This document shows, one piece after another, positions 1 to 8,323 of a stretch of 64,000 bases of DNA (position 1 is its first letter; every line of letters begins with the position of its first letter). This DNA is from Vibrio gallaecicus (GTDB lineage Bacteria > Pseudomonadota > Gammaproteobacteria > Enterobacterales > Vibrionaceae). The notes beneath the pieces are model-generated. The model did not search any database, had not been told where the DNA came from, and saw only the letters and a list, made by a program, of their open reading frames with translations. The stretch spans positions 1,922,001 to 1,986,000 of the forward strand of contig NZ_AP025490.1 in the NCBI RefSeq assembly GCF_024347495.1. Direction: 5' to 3'. A program made the translations under genes and the position numbers.

Positions 1-78
1 CTATCTATTTTACATTGAAGGAAGGCTATACCTTTATTGCCCTCCTAAGCATAAAAGCTAGTTACGCATGTAAGCCGT

Positions 79-435
79 TTATGCCGCTCTTAAACTCGCA
101 AAAAACGAAGGGTACTTTTGTCTAATATGACGCTGCTCAGCTACCATATTTTTGAATGATGGTCCTTTCGTTAGTTTTAAAATCACTTCATCACCATCAA
201 ACCTTAAAACAGATCCACTCACACTAACTTTGCTTTCATCATGCAAACTCAAGGTTCCGGCCATTGATAAACCTCGATAAAAAGCAGAAATATTTCGAAT
301 AAGAAGTCGAACTCCTTTTTCTGACACTTCACTCACATGAAAAAGTTCATCTTGAATTCGGATAACAGGACGAGCTCGTTTGGGATACTTTAAACGATAA
401 TATTGACGTTTTTGTGCAAACGATTCTTCACTCAT
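79..435 (-). CDS. PilZ domain protein (118 aa)
   Basis: Short cytosolic protein with one PilZ domain, the usual cyclic-di-GMP receptor fold. Near the N-terminus it has an RxxxR motif (RQYYR), followed some 25 residues later by E-V-S-E-K-G, a variant of the canonical (D/N)xSxxG with E in the first position. The rest is beta-strand-rich, as expected for the PilZ barrel. I chose the ATG at 435 because GGAG lies 8 bases upstream; a GTG three codons earlier (444) would give 121 aa. It is transcribed away from the DEAD-box helicase. c-di-GMP binding is inferred from the family, and the E substitution makes it less certain. No effector domain is attached, so the target is unknown. Confidence 0.8.
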   Translation of the reverse strand: MSEESFAQKRQYYRLKYPKRARPVIRIQDELFHVSEVSEKGVRLLIRNISAFYRGLSMAGTLSLHDESKVSVSGSVLRFDGDEVILKLTKGPSFKNMVAEQRHIRQKYPSFFASLRAA

Positions 436-706
436 AGTTAGCACTCCATTCCTTTAGTCTTAGAGGCAGATTCCATCATAAAAGGTTATGTATAGAAAAC
501 CATCTGCGCTAGATATACATAAATATTACCTATGACTTTCGACCTTACCTATAAAAACTTTAGTAAAAAAAAGGCATAAAAGCACTTTTGGATAAGCTAA
601 ATCGAAAAATTGCTAAGCATATCTAAGTTTGGCAAACAGTAATTGTTGTTCTCTATCCTAAAACTGGCTGGTAAACTTAGCACCAAATTTCTACATGGTC
701 TAACGT

Positions 707-1978
707 ATGTCTTTCAAAGCACTAAAGCTAAAATCTGAATTGCTGAGAGCTCTTCCTCAACAATTACAAACACCCACCGACATTCAAGAATCAACTATCC
801 CCCCCGCTCTAAAGCATCAAGATATTTTAGCATTGGCTCAAACAGGCAGTGGAAAAACATACGCATTCGGACTACCAGCTCTTAACAGTATTCAACCCAA
901 TAGCTCTATATTACACACGTTAATTATTGTCCCTACTCGTGAACTTGCTACACAAGTAAGCCACGCATTAGATCCTATTGCGCAACCATTAAGCATTCGG
1001 CTAGTGACATTGATTGGCGGGCAAGATCGTTCAGAACAGGAGCGAGAGTTAGCATCACAACCTCATATTGCGATTGCGACTCCAGGTCGTCTGTTAGATC
1101 TATTAAAAGATGAAGCGCTAGATGTATCGAATCTAAAGTCGTTGATTCTCGATGAAGCCGATCGCTTGCTTGATATGGGTTTTTGGCCTGATATTCAGTC
1201 CATCCTTAACAAGCTGCCGAACCAGCGCCAAACTTCACTGTTTTCTGCTACATTCCCAGAAGAACTGGAACAAATCGCCAACACGTTACTTTTCAATCCA
1301 GTAAAGGTCATCGCTCATCAAGAAAATAGCGTTGTCTCTACGGTTCAAGAAACACTATTCTTAATTAACAAAGGCAGTAAAGCTCAAGCATTGATTGCTC
1401 TACTTCAACGAAATACATGGGAACAGGTATTAGTCTTTATCGGAGCGAAAGATAATGCTGATGCACTAGTCAAGAAACTCGTTAAAGCCAAAATAAAAGC
1501 TGCGGCACTTCATGGAAATAAAAGCCAAGAAGAACGCTCTCAAACATTAGACTCGTTTAAGTGCAAGGATGTGGATGTTCTCATTGCCACAGATGTAATG
1601 GCGAGAGGTATCCACATAGAAAGTTTGCCAACAGTTATCAACTATGACTTACCAACCAATGCTGAGACTTATGTACATCGAGTCGGTCGTACTGCACGAG
1701 CCGGTAATACAGGGCGAGCTTTATCACTAGTCAGCCATAGCGAAACGGCTTATTTAGAAGCAATAAGAAAACTCACACAAAAAGAGCTACTGACGACTTC
1801 TTTAGATGGGTTTCCAGTGACTGATAAACCAGCGTCATCAGATACTACCGAGCGAAAACGTCCACCTAAAGATAAGCAAGCTAACCGCAGAACTGCAAAA
1901 AAGAAAAGCATAACGCAATTTAAGGCTAAACCTAACAGAGCGAAGCTGAATAAAGATAAACCAAATAATATGAAATAA
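707..1978 (+). CDS. DEAD-box ATP-dependent RNA helicase, RhlE-like
   Basis: ATP-dependent RNA helicase of the DEAD family, 423 aa, cytosolic, likely acting in ribosome assembly or RNA turnover. All core motifs are visible: Q motif near residues 22-27, Walker A AQTGSGKT at 44-51, PTRELA at 76-81, TPGR near 126, DEAD at 150-153, SAT at 181-183, ATDVMARG near 295-302 and HRVGRTAR at 325-332. The tail from about residue 375 is very basic and lysine-rich, a common RNA-binding extension in this family. No strong ribosome binding site is seen before the ATG. Assignment to the RhlE subgroup rather than SrmB or DbpA is by general resemblance only. Confidence 0.9.
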   Translation: MSFKALKLKSELLRALPQQLQTPTDIQESTIPPALKHQDILALAQTGSGKTYAFGLPALNSIQPNSSILHTLIIVPTRELATQVSHALDPIAQPLSIRLVTLIGGQDRSEQERELASQPHIAIATPGRLLDLLKDEALDVSNLKSLILDEADRLLDMGFWPDIQSILNKLPNQRQTSLFSATFPEELEQIANTLLFNPVKVIAHQENSVVSTVQETLFLINKGSKAQALIALLQRNTWEQVLVFIGAKDNADALVKKLVKAKIKAAALHGNKSQEERSQTLDSFKCKDVDVLIATDVMARGIHIESLPTVINYDLPTNAETYVHRVGRTARAGNTGRALSLVSHSETAYLEAIRKLTQKELLTTSLDGFPVTDKPASSDTTERKRPPKDKQANRRTAKKKSITQFKAKPNRAKLNKDKPNNMK

Positions 1979-2205
1979 GTACGCAATTTTTCTATCTTTC
2001 GGCTTATCATCTTCTGCCCCGTAAAAATCCGAAGCTTGACCCTTTGTTAAGCTTCTTTTCCTCACAAACTTGTCAATAAACTCGTTTTTGTTCCCAAGTC
2101 ATTGATTTAATCTTGAGCAAAAAAAATACTTCTTAATAACGTTGACGCGTTAAGTTTCGGCAACTAGATTTTTTTATTAGTGTCTAAACCAAGGAGGTCA
2201 TTGAA

Positions 2206-2427
2206 ATGAAACGTGCTAGCTCTGCATATCGACTGCAACTCATAAAAGAAGTCGCAACCCGCCGTGATCGTTTACGGTCCAATGACCCTATGTCTAGTCA
2301 TATCCAAACAATATTAGATCACCAAGATGACGGTGATCGTTCAGTCGAGCGGAATCAGCGTTTCAGTGGGTGCCATTTTGATGAGCACGTTGGCGGATGG
2401 GTCAGTGATTATTGGGGAATGAAATAG
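2206..2427 (+). CDS. small hypothetical protein (73 aa)
   Basis: Unrecognised 73-aa protein. It is preceded by a near-perfect ribosome binding site (AAGGAGG, 9 bases before the ATG), which strongly supports translation. The N-terminal third is basic (many R and K); the middle has an acidic H-Q-D-D-G-D-R segment; the C-terminus is aromatic and glycine-rich (VGGWVSDYWGMK). It has no signal peptide or membrane segment and only one cysteine. The gene stands alone between the helicase and a hairpin at 2482-2516. Function unknown; an RNA- or DNA-associated small basic protein is only a guess. Confidence 0.7.
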   Translation: MKRASSAYRLQLIKEVATRRDRLRSNDPMSSHIQTILDHQDDGDRSVERNQRFSGCHFDEHVGGWVSDYWGMK

Positions 2428-2481
2428 ATACTGATTTAAACTGTTTTAAAAATAATTAAGTATTCTTTGTGCCCTAATAAA

Positions 2482-2516
2482 GTTGCCTTTCAAAAAGAGT
2501 TTGTATGGAAGGCAAC
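2482..2516. repeat. inverted repeat / hairpin after the 73-aa gene
   Basis: GTTGCCTT at 2482-2489 pairs perfectly with AAGGCAAC at 2509-2516, and the stem can be extended inward by a G-T and a C-G pair. There is no T-run on either side, so it is not a standard intrinsic terminator. It may protect the 3' end of the upstream mRNA. Confidence 0.5.
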
Positions 2517-2581
2517 CAAGCTGATTCGACACCATATCAGTACAAAAGATTAAATACTGAAAGACTTAGGTGAGGTAACGT

Positions 2582-2755
2582 TTATTGAAATGGAATATCA
2601 GATAAGTGTGACAATATTTCTAACCTTTCTTCTTCGCTCATAGAATGCCAATCTCGACCTTGTTCCTTAAGATCTTCACTTACGTCACCTGCTTCGGTTT
2701 TTTTATCTAATGCCTTTATTGGCACTTGTTTATCCTTTATGCCATGCCTATTCAT
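2582..2755 (-). CDS. small hypothetical protein (57 aa)
   Basis: A 57-aa reading frame, ATG at 2755 to TAA at 2582. The protein begins MNRHGIKDKQVP and has a charged, acidic second half containing GRDWHSMSEEER. The pattern of a Trp-containing linker followed by an S-E-E-E-R-L helix looks like a real small helical protein rather than random translation. The ribosome binding site is weak (GGAAGC about 6 bases before the ATG). It lies in an otherwise empty stretch of about 450 bases and faces the same way as the DUF1289 gene. Not recognised; no function assigned. Confidence 0.5.
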   Translation of the reverse strand: MNRHGIKDKQVPIKALDKKTEAGDVSEDLKEQGRDWHSMSEEERLEILSHLSDIPFQ

Positions 2756-2881
2756 AGTAAAGCTTCCAAAACCGTATAGTGACTGTAATTATTATTACAC
2801 CTTAATCATTCTGTAAAGCAATAATGTGAACACAGTCGCTCATTCACGGTTATACCTATGATTACACTCGATATGTTTACA

Positions 2882-3130
2882 CTAAAATAATTCCCTTTGC
2901 GGGCTTTCAGGATTATCTGTAGCTGACGCTGCTAATTTAGCTTTCGCTACTTTTCTTTTATAGCGTTGTTGGCACAGTTTAATCACATGTAATTGCTGAG
3001 CGGTTGTCATCGACATCCAATTAAAGCGCTCTTCGCGTTTACGCATGCACCCTTTGCAATAACCTTTCTCGTCAGCTAAACAAACACCAACACAAGGGCT
3101 CGGTACTTGAAAGAATTCTAGCTGCTCCAT
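2882..3130 (-). CDS. DUF1289 family protein
   Basis: Small cysteine-rich protein of the DUF1289 family. The family core is present: P-S-P-C-V-G-V-C followed by G-Y-C-K-G-C, giving four cysteines in a CxxxC...CxxC arrangement that probably binds a metal or Fe-S centre, then a conserved R-x-x-E-R-F-x-W segment. The C-terminal third is basic and rich in K, A and S. I prefer the ATG at 3130 because GGGGG stands 5 bases upstream; an in-frame ATG at 3142 would add four residues but has no ribosome binding site. Role unknown; the metal site is inferred from the cysteine spacing. Confidence 0.85.
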   Translation of the reverse strand: MEQLEFFQVPSPCVGVCLADEKGYCKGCMRKREERFNWMSMTTAQQLHVIKLCQQRYKRKVAKAKLAASATDNPESPQRELF

Positions 3131-3322
3131 TTTTACCCCCATTAAATTTTCGTTCTAGAGTTCTATTTAACCAACAACCTCAGGTGGCTAATGAATTGGT
3201 ATTAAACCATACTAAACTATGACCGTATGCTGACAAGAATGCAGTTTTGTAACCTATACTTCTTCCTAATTAAGTGACCTGCTAAATAGGTGACTTCGTT
3301 TATTCCATTGGAGTCTTTATAT

Positions 3323-3769
3323 ATGAAGTTTAGTTCAAAAAAATTACTAGCAATTACCGCATTGCCAATTTTGCTCGCAGCTTGTTCAAGCAATGGAGAT
3401 AACGCTCAACAAGTTACACCCGTAGATCTACAACACCATAATTGGGAGTTGGCTAAAATCGATGGGAACCAAATTGAAATCAGTGAGCATCAACAAGCAC
3501 CGCGTTTGGAAGTTGGTGAAAAAATGACAGCTAACGGACTTGCAGGTTGTAACAACTTTTTTGGTCAAGCTGAGCTAGAAGACGGTAAATTCCGCATCAA
3601 GCAAATGGGTATGACCATGAAGATGTGTGCTGGTGAAGCAATGGATATTGAGCAAACAGTTTCTGCAACTTTAAGTGAGTGGAGTGACATCAATTTAACT
3701 CAAGACACTCTGACTCTTTCTAACGAAAATCACACGTTGACCTACACCTTACGCGACTGGGTAAACTAA
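3323..3769 (+). CDS. META domain (HslJ-like) lipoprotein
   Basis: Predicted outer-membrane lipoprotein of 148 aa. The signal peptide ends in the lipobox L-A-A-C, with Cys21 the lipidation site. The mature part is a META/HslJ domain: a tryptophan-containing first strand (HNWELAKIDG), then the family signature NGLAGCNNFFG, and a second cysteine in M-K-M-C-A-G. Proteins of this family are linked to heat shock and novobiocin tolerance in E. coli (HslJ). The start at 3323 fits the GGAG about 9 bases upstream and the signal peptide; an upstream in-frame ATG at 3290 would bury the signal sequence. Monocistronic, with its own terminator. Confidence 0.88.
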   Translation: MKFSSKKLLAITALPILLAACSSNGDNAQQVTPVDLQHHNWELAKIDGNQIEISEHQQAPRLEVGEKMTANGLAGCNNFFGQAELEDGKFRIKQMGMTMKMCAGEAMDIEQTVSATLSEWSDINLTQDTLTLSNENHTLTYTLRDWVN

Positions 3770-3802
3770 TTTCGCGTTCAAGTGAATGATATTTAATATG
3801 CT

Positions 3803-3826
3803 AAAGGGACCTTAATTGGTCCCTTT
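3803..3826 (+). terminator. intrinsic terminator of the META lipoprotein gene
   Basis: Perfect 9-bp stem AAAGGGACC / GGTCCCTTT with a 6-base loop, running directly into TTTTT. Confidence 0.9.
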
Positions 3827-4164
3827 TTCATATGTTCTAAACAACAAGAAATGCAGTTAAACCATATTTGTTTACTACTCGCCTTAGCCCAATACAAACT
3901 ACGGCTCTCATGCTCCAATATGCTGAGTTAAACACCCAGCACCTACCAAATGCTCAAACTTCAAAGAAAAAGCAGTAACTTGTGTAATTATTTCGGTTCA
4001 AGCCCGGTCTTAGTCTAATGTTAAGTTATTGAACTACTTTCTTTGTAATTGATTGAAACTATTATCAAATCAAAATTAGCTCTGAATTAAAATTAATCTT
4101 AGAAACAGATAGAATAGCTGCGGTGAATCATTCACACTTAGCCGCCCACCCTGTTCACTAAAAA
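3827..4164. other. intergenic region before ynjB
   Basis: About 340 bases with no convincing gene. AT-rich towards the ynjB start. A TAGAAT near 4110 could be a -10 element, but I see no clear -35 box or operator. Confidence 0.5.
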
Positions 4165-4176
4165 ATGGAAAGGTTT

Positions 4177-5337
4177 ATGAACAAATTAGTTAGCACGTTA
4201 AGTATTTTAGCAACTGCCTATGCATCAGGAACATTTGCGGAGTCATCAACAAATGATCATTGGACTCAGATAAAACAACAAGCTGAAGGTCAAACCGTCT
4301 ATTTCCACGCATGGGGCGGAAGCCAAGAAATTAACCGCTACTTACAATGGGCTGGTAAGGAATTACAAAGTCAGTATGGTGTAACGCTGAAGCATGTAAA
4401 AGTAACGGACATTGCTGAAACAACGACACGTCTTGTTGCTGAAAAAGCGGCAAACAAAAACACTGGCGGCAGTGTCGATATGGTTTGGATAAACGGCGAA
4501 AACTTCAAGTCGATGAAAGACAATGAGTTGTTATTTGGTCCTTTTACTCAAAATTTACCAAGCTGGGAATTTGTTGATAAAACGCTGCCGATTGATGTAG
4601 ATTTCTCTGAACCAACAGAAGGTTTAGAAGCACCATGGGGCGTGGGCCAGTTAGTGTTTATCCATGACTCTGAATCATTGTATAACCCACCAAAGTCTTT
4701 CTCTGAAATGCTTAGCTATGCTCAAGCTTTTCCTAATAAGTTAAGCTACCCACGTCCACCAGAATTTCATGGAACGAGTTTCTTAAAGTCATTACTGATT
4801 GAGCTAACTAAGAATGACGCCACTTTACAGAAACCCGTTAACGCCGATGACTTTCAAACATTAACTGCTCCACTTTGGCAGTATTTAGATAAATTCCATA
4901 AAGTCGCTTGGCGTGGTGGTAAGCAGTTCCCAGCAGGTACTTCAGAAACGATTCAGTTACTTGATGACGGTCAGATTGATCTCGCAATCTCATTCAACCC
5001 AAATGCAGTCTACTCTGCTCAAGCAAGCGGTAAGTTAGCGGACACCACTAAAGCATATGCCTTAGAAAGCGGTGCATTATCTAACATTCATTTCCTGGCA
5101 ATTCCGTGGAATAGTAATGCAAGTGCCGGAGCTCAAGTTGCTATTAACTTCTTATTAAGCCCCGAAGCTCAGTCGCGTAAAGGTGATTTAAATGTTTGGG
5201 GTGATCCTTCTGTTTTAAGTAGCCAATACTTAAGTGGAAGTGCTAAGAATACTCAGCAATTTAAGTCTGTCGGTGAACCTCACCCAAGCTGGCAAGCGGC
5301 TCTTGAAAAAGAATGGCTTAAGCGCTACGGAAGCTAA
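4177..5337 (+). CDS. ynjB: YnjB-like ABC transporter substrate-binding protein
   Basis: Periplasmic solute-binding protein of the YnjBCD ABC importer. The N-terminus (MNKLVSTLSILATAYASGTFA) is a Sec signal peptide. The mature protein has the extracellular binding-protein fold, with the family segment S-V-D-M-V-W-I-N-G-E-N-F seen in E. coli YnjB and the W-G-V-G-Q strand. The ATG at 4177 is chosen because GGAAAGG precedes it and the signal peptide then starts correctly; the ATG at 4165 is less likely. The permease starts 6 bases after the stop, so this is the first gene of a tight operon. The substrate is not established; polyamine- or thiamine-type ligands are only suggested by fold similarity. 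Confidence 0.87.
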   Translation: MNKLVSTLSILATAYASGTFAESSTNDHWTQIKQQAEGQTVYFHAWGGSQEINRYLQWAGKELQSQYGVTLKHVKVTDIAETTTRLVAEKAANKNTGGSVDMVWINGENFKSMKDNELLFGPFTQNLPSWEFVDKTLPIDVDFSEPTEGLEAPWGVGQLVFIHDSESLYNPPKSFSEMLSYAQAFPNKLSYPRPPEFHGTSFLKSLLIELTKNDATLQKPVNADDFQTLTAPLWQYLDKFHKVAWRGGKQFPAGTSETIQLLDDGQIDLAISFNPNAVYSAQASGKLADTTKAYALESGALSNIHFLAIPWNSNASAGAQVAINFLLSPEAQSRKGDLNVWGDPSVLSSQYLSGSAKNTQQFKSVGEPHPSWQAALEKEWLKRYGS

Positions 5338-5343
5338 ACATAA

Positions 5344-7050
5344 ATGCTACGCGTACTATATTGTGTTGTTATAGCCGTTTGTATTTTACCTACCATTCCA
5401 GGTTTACTTGGCGTGGTAGTCTCCTCACTAAGCTATATTCCTCCCATTGGTTTACATACTCCTTCCCTTAATGGTTTTGAGCAAGTATTCCAATGGCAGG
5501 GTGTATGGCATTCAATCGGTTTAACGATCAGTTCTGCGCTTATTAGCAGCTACCTCGCTTGCGCACTGACTTTTGCTATTTTGCTCGCAACATGGGGAAG
5601 CCCATTCTGGAAGAAGATAGAGCTGACCTTATCCCCATTGCTGGCTATGCCTCATGTGGCTTTTGCTATTGGATTTGCTTTTCTTTTCGCTCCAACAGGT
5701 TTAGGTGTAAGAACATTTGAAAGCATTTTTGGAAGTAGTTATATAAGTGACTCCTCAGAGCTCGCTTTACTCATCAAAGATCCCTACTCTGCTGGGCTAA
5801 TAATAATGCTGGCACTGAAAGAAGTGCCATTTCTGTTATTAATGAGTATTTCTATTCTTCAACAAATTAATGTGGAGAAAATTTCAAAGGTTAGCGCTTC
5901 ATTAGGCTATAGCAAAGCCCAAACTTGGTGGAAATGCATTCTCCCACAGTGGTTTACCAAGCTTCGTTTTCCTATGCTTGCAGTCATCGCTTACAGCCTT
6001 TCAGTTGTGGACATCGCTTTAATTATTGGTCCGACAAACCCTCCTACCTTTGCAGTTTTAGTTTGGCAATGGTTTAGCGACCCTGATTTAAACCTACTTC
6101 CAAGAGCGGCAGCTGGTGCAATTGTACTATTCGGTATTGCTTCATTGATGATTGCTTTAGCACGTTTCATTGAATGGATGATTTTGAAAGTAAATCGAGG
6201 TTGGCAGTTTTCTGGAAGATCCGGAATTCGCTTACCCGGAAGAACCATTTTTAGTGGTATTGCCTTTCTCTCGATCCTAATGATTCCATTAATGTTCATT
6301 TGGAGTATTGCTCAGCGCTGGAGATTTCCAGACCTAGCCCCTAGCCGCTACACGTTACGTTTTTGGGAATATGAGTGGGATGGGATTATCGGCACTGTTA
6401 GTCAAAGTTTATGGATAGCTTTAATCGCCTCTTCGATTGCTTTGTTTCTTGCTTTAGTCGCTCATGAGTATCGCATTAAGTACAAATGGCAATTTCCTGG
6501 CTACATCATTGCTATTCCTATGCTAGTACCGCAGCTCTCTATTTTGTTTGGTTTACAAGTATCTACTTTATACCTCAATAGCAATGCTTATTCGCTATGG
6601 GTTATTTGGTCGCATATATTCTTCGCATTCCCGTTTGTCTACCTTTCTCTTGATGGACCATGGAGAAGCTTTGATAACCGTATTATCACAGCTTCTTTAA
6701 GTTTGGGTAAATCACCGCTTTATAGTTGGATTAAAATAAAAGCGCCGATTCTTCTCCCCGCTATCGTATTTGCTTGGGCAGTTGGAATAAGCGTGAGCTT
6801 AGCGCAATACTTACCAACCCTAATGTTAGGTGCTGGGAGAATTAGTACTATCACAACAGAAGCTGTAGCTTTATCGAGTGGCTTTGACCGTCGAGTTACT
6901 GCTATTTATGCGATATTGCAAGCTCTACTGCCTTTACTATTCTTCTCGTTCGCAATTTTAGTTAGCCGACTTCAGGTTAAATATCGCCGTCTTTCAATTA
7001 AAGGTTTATTACCCCATGAGTCTCTGTCTCGAAGACCTCACCATCCATAA
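5344..7050 (+). CDS. ynjC: YnjC-like ABC transporter permease (two fused halves)
   Basis: Inner-membrane permease of 568 aa made of two tandem binding-protein-dependent transport domains, each with about six membrane segments. The EAA-type loops that contact the ATPase are visible as A-S-L-G-Y-S-K-A-Q-T-W-W-K in the first half and A-S-L-S-L-G-K-S-P-L-Y-S-W in the second. This fused organisation matches E. coli YnjC, though the protein is somewhat longer. It lies 6 bases after ynjB and its last 35 bases overlap ynjD in another frame, so the two are translationally linked. Confidence 0.88.
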   Translation: MLRVLYCVVIAVCILPTIPGLLGVVVSSLSYIPPIGLHTPSLNGFEQVFQWQGVWHSIGLTISSALISSYLACALTFAILLATWGSPFWKKIELTLSPLLAMPHVAFAIGFAFLFAPTGLGVRTFESIFGSSYISDSSELALLIKDPYSAGLIIMLALKEVPFLLLMSISILQQINVEKISKVSASLGYSKAQTWWKCILPQWFTKLRFPMLAVIAYSLSVVDIALIIGPTNPPTFAVLVWQWFSDPDLNLLPRAAAGAIVLFGIASLMIALARFIEWMILKVNRGWQFSGRSGIRLPGRTIFSGIAFLSILMIPLMFIWSIAQRWRFPDLAPSRYTLRFWEYEWDGIIGTVSQSLWIALIASSIALFLALVAHEYRIKYKWQFPGYIIAIPMLVPQLSILFGLQVSTLYLNSNAYSLWVIWSHIFFAFPFVYLSLDGPWRSFDNRIITASLSLGKSPLYSWIKIKAPILLPAIVFAWAVGISVSLAQYLPTLMLGAGRISTITTEAVALSSGFDRRVTAIYAILQALLPLLFFSFAILVSRLQVKYRRLSIKGLLPHESLSRRPHHP

Positions 7051-7663
7051 GTCTGATGGTTCACAATTATTTGAGCCTTTAAATTACACCTTAGGTTCAG
7101 GTGAAATACTGGCCATAATGGGGCCTAGTGGCTGTGGAAAATCGACGCTACTTGATGTGATCGCTGGTCACTTATCTACTGAGTTTAATTATCGTGGTTC
7201 AGTCTATTTAAATGACAATCGTATTGACCAAACTCCCGCTCACCTTCGTGAAGTAGGAATCTTGTTTCAAGACGACCTTTTATTCCCACACATGATGGTT
7301 TGGGAAAACCTCGCTTTTGCACTGCCTAATTCGATCAAAGGAAGCAACCGAAAAGCACAAGCGATGGCTGCTCTTAAAAATATCGAGTTATCTATGCTTG
7401 CTGAGTCATTCCCAGACCAGCTTTCTGGAGGACAACGAGCGCGTATTAGTTTAACTCGTATGTTATTGGCCAAGCCCAAAGTAGCCTTGCTTGATGAGCC
7501 ATTTAGCAAGCTCGATAAAGCACTAAGAGGGCAATTTAAAGATTGGGTTTTCGAACAACTCAAGCAAGCCGACATACCAGCTTTAATAGTCACCCATGAT
7601 GATGAAGACATTCCGAAAAATGCCAAAGTACTAAAATGGCCATGGAGCAAACAATATGCTTGA
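7016..7663 (+). CDS. ynjD: YnjD-like ABC transporter ATP-binding protein
   Basis: ATPase subunit of the Ynj importer, 215 aa. Motifs in order: Walker A GPSGCGKST near residues 37-45, Q-loop FQDD, signature LSGGQRAR, Walker B ALLDEPFS and the switch histidine in VTHDD. It lacks the C-terminal regulatory domain found in MalK- or PotA-like ATPases. Its start lies inside the 3' end of ynjC (35-base overlap) and its end overlaps ynjF by 8 bases, so the four genes form one unit. Known E. coli order is ynjBCDEF; here the rhodanese gene ynjE is missing. Confidence 0.9.
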   Translation: MSLCLEDLTIHKSDGSQLFEPLNYTLGSGEILAIMGPSGCGKSTLLDVIAGHLSTEFNYRGSVYLNDNRIDQTPAHLREVGILFQDDLLFPHMMVWENLAFALPNSIKGSNRKAQAMAALKNIELSMLAESFPDQLSGGQRARISLTRMLLAKPKVALLDEPFSKLDKALRGQFKDWVFEQLKQADIPALIVTHDDEDIPKNAKVLKWPWSKQYA

Positions 7664-8267
7664 TAAATATTCTGTCCAAGTCATTAAATGGCCGTTAAAC
7701 CAAGCTGCCGCGACTCTCAATAAAGTCGGTGTCACAGCTAACCAAACTACTTTGTTTGGTTTTATTATTGGATGTTTAGCTTTTCCTGCTTTAATCAATC
7801 AAGAATATGATTTAGCGCTGTTATTCGTTGTTTTAAATCGAATATGTGATGGATTAGACGGGGCACTTGCGAGGATCCAAGGCATTACAGACGCTGGTGG
7901 CTTTTTAGATATCAGTTTAGATTTCTTGTTTTATTCCCTGATACCTTTCGGTTTCGTGCTGGCAAACCCTGAACAAAATGCGGTGGCAGGTGCATTCTTG
8001 ATTTTTGCTTTCATCGGCACTGGTAGCAGCTTTCTTGCTTTCGCTGTTATGGCAGGAAAATTGGGGATTGAGAACCCGGAATATAAGCATAAATCGTTGT
8101 ATTACATGTCTGGTCTAACTGAAGGAACAGAAACCATTGCTTCCTTCATCGCCTTTTGTATCTGGCCACAGCATTTTGCGATTATTGCCTATGTGTTTGG
8201 TGCGGCATGTTGGATAACCACTTTCATGAGAATCTTCTTCGGATTTAAAACTTTGCAGAATCAATAA
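7656..8267 (+). CDS. ynjF: YnjF-like CDP-alcohol phosphatidyltransferase
   Basis: Integral membrane enzyme of 203 aa in the CDP-alcohol phosphatidyltransferase family. The catalytic signature D-G-x2-A-R-x8-G-x3-D-x3-D is present as D-G-L-D-G-A-L-A-R ... G-G-F-L-D-I-S-L-D near residues 65-90. Several hydrophobic segments follow. The family joins a CDP-activated lipid to an alcohol; the acceptor here is unknown. It overlaps ynjD by 8 bases, so it is co-expressed with the importer. That suggests the imported solute or a derivative could be the alcohol acceptor, which is my inference. Confidence 0.87.
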   Translation: MLDKYSVQVIKWPLNQAAATLNKVGVTANQTTLFGFIIGCLAFPALINQEYDLALLFVVLNRICDGLDGALARIQGITDAGGFLDISLDFLFYSLIPFGFVLANPEQNAVAGAFLIFAFIGTGSSFLAFAVMAGKLGIENPEYKHKSLYYMSGLTEGTETIASFIAFCIWPQHFAIIAYVFGAACWITTFMRIFFGFKTLQNQ

Positions 8268-8270
8268 AAA

Positions 8271-8291
8271 ATGCCGCAAATAATGCGGCAT
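8271..8291. terminator. bidirectional terminator between ynjF and the methyltransferase gene
   Basis: 8-bp stem ATGCCGCA / TGCGGCAT with a 5-base loop. On the minus strand it is followed by TTTTTTA, a strong terminator for the convergent methyltransferase gene; on the plus strand the T-run is weaker. Confidence 0.85.
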
Positions 8292-8323
8292 GTTTAAAAT
8301 TGAAAAGCTATGTGGTTATGTAC

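Noticed and set aside
1750..2010. 86-aa hydrophobic minus-strand frame over the helicase 3' end
   Set aside because: Almost wholly antisense to the lysine-rich helicase tail, which creates leucine/phenylalanine-rich shadows.
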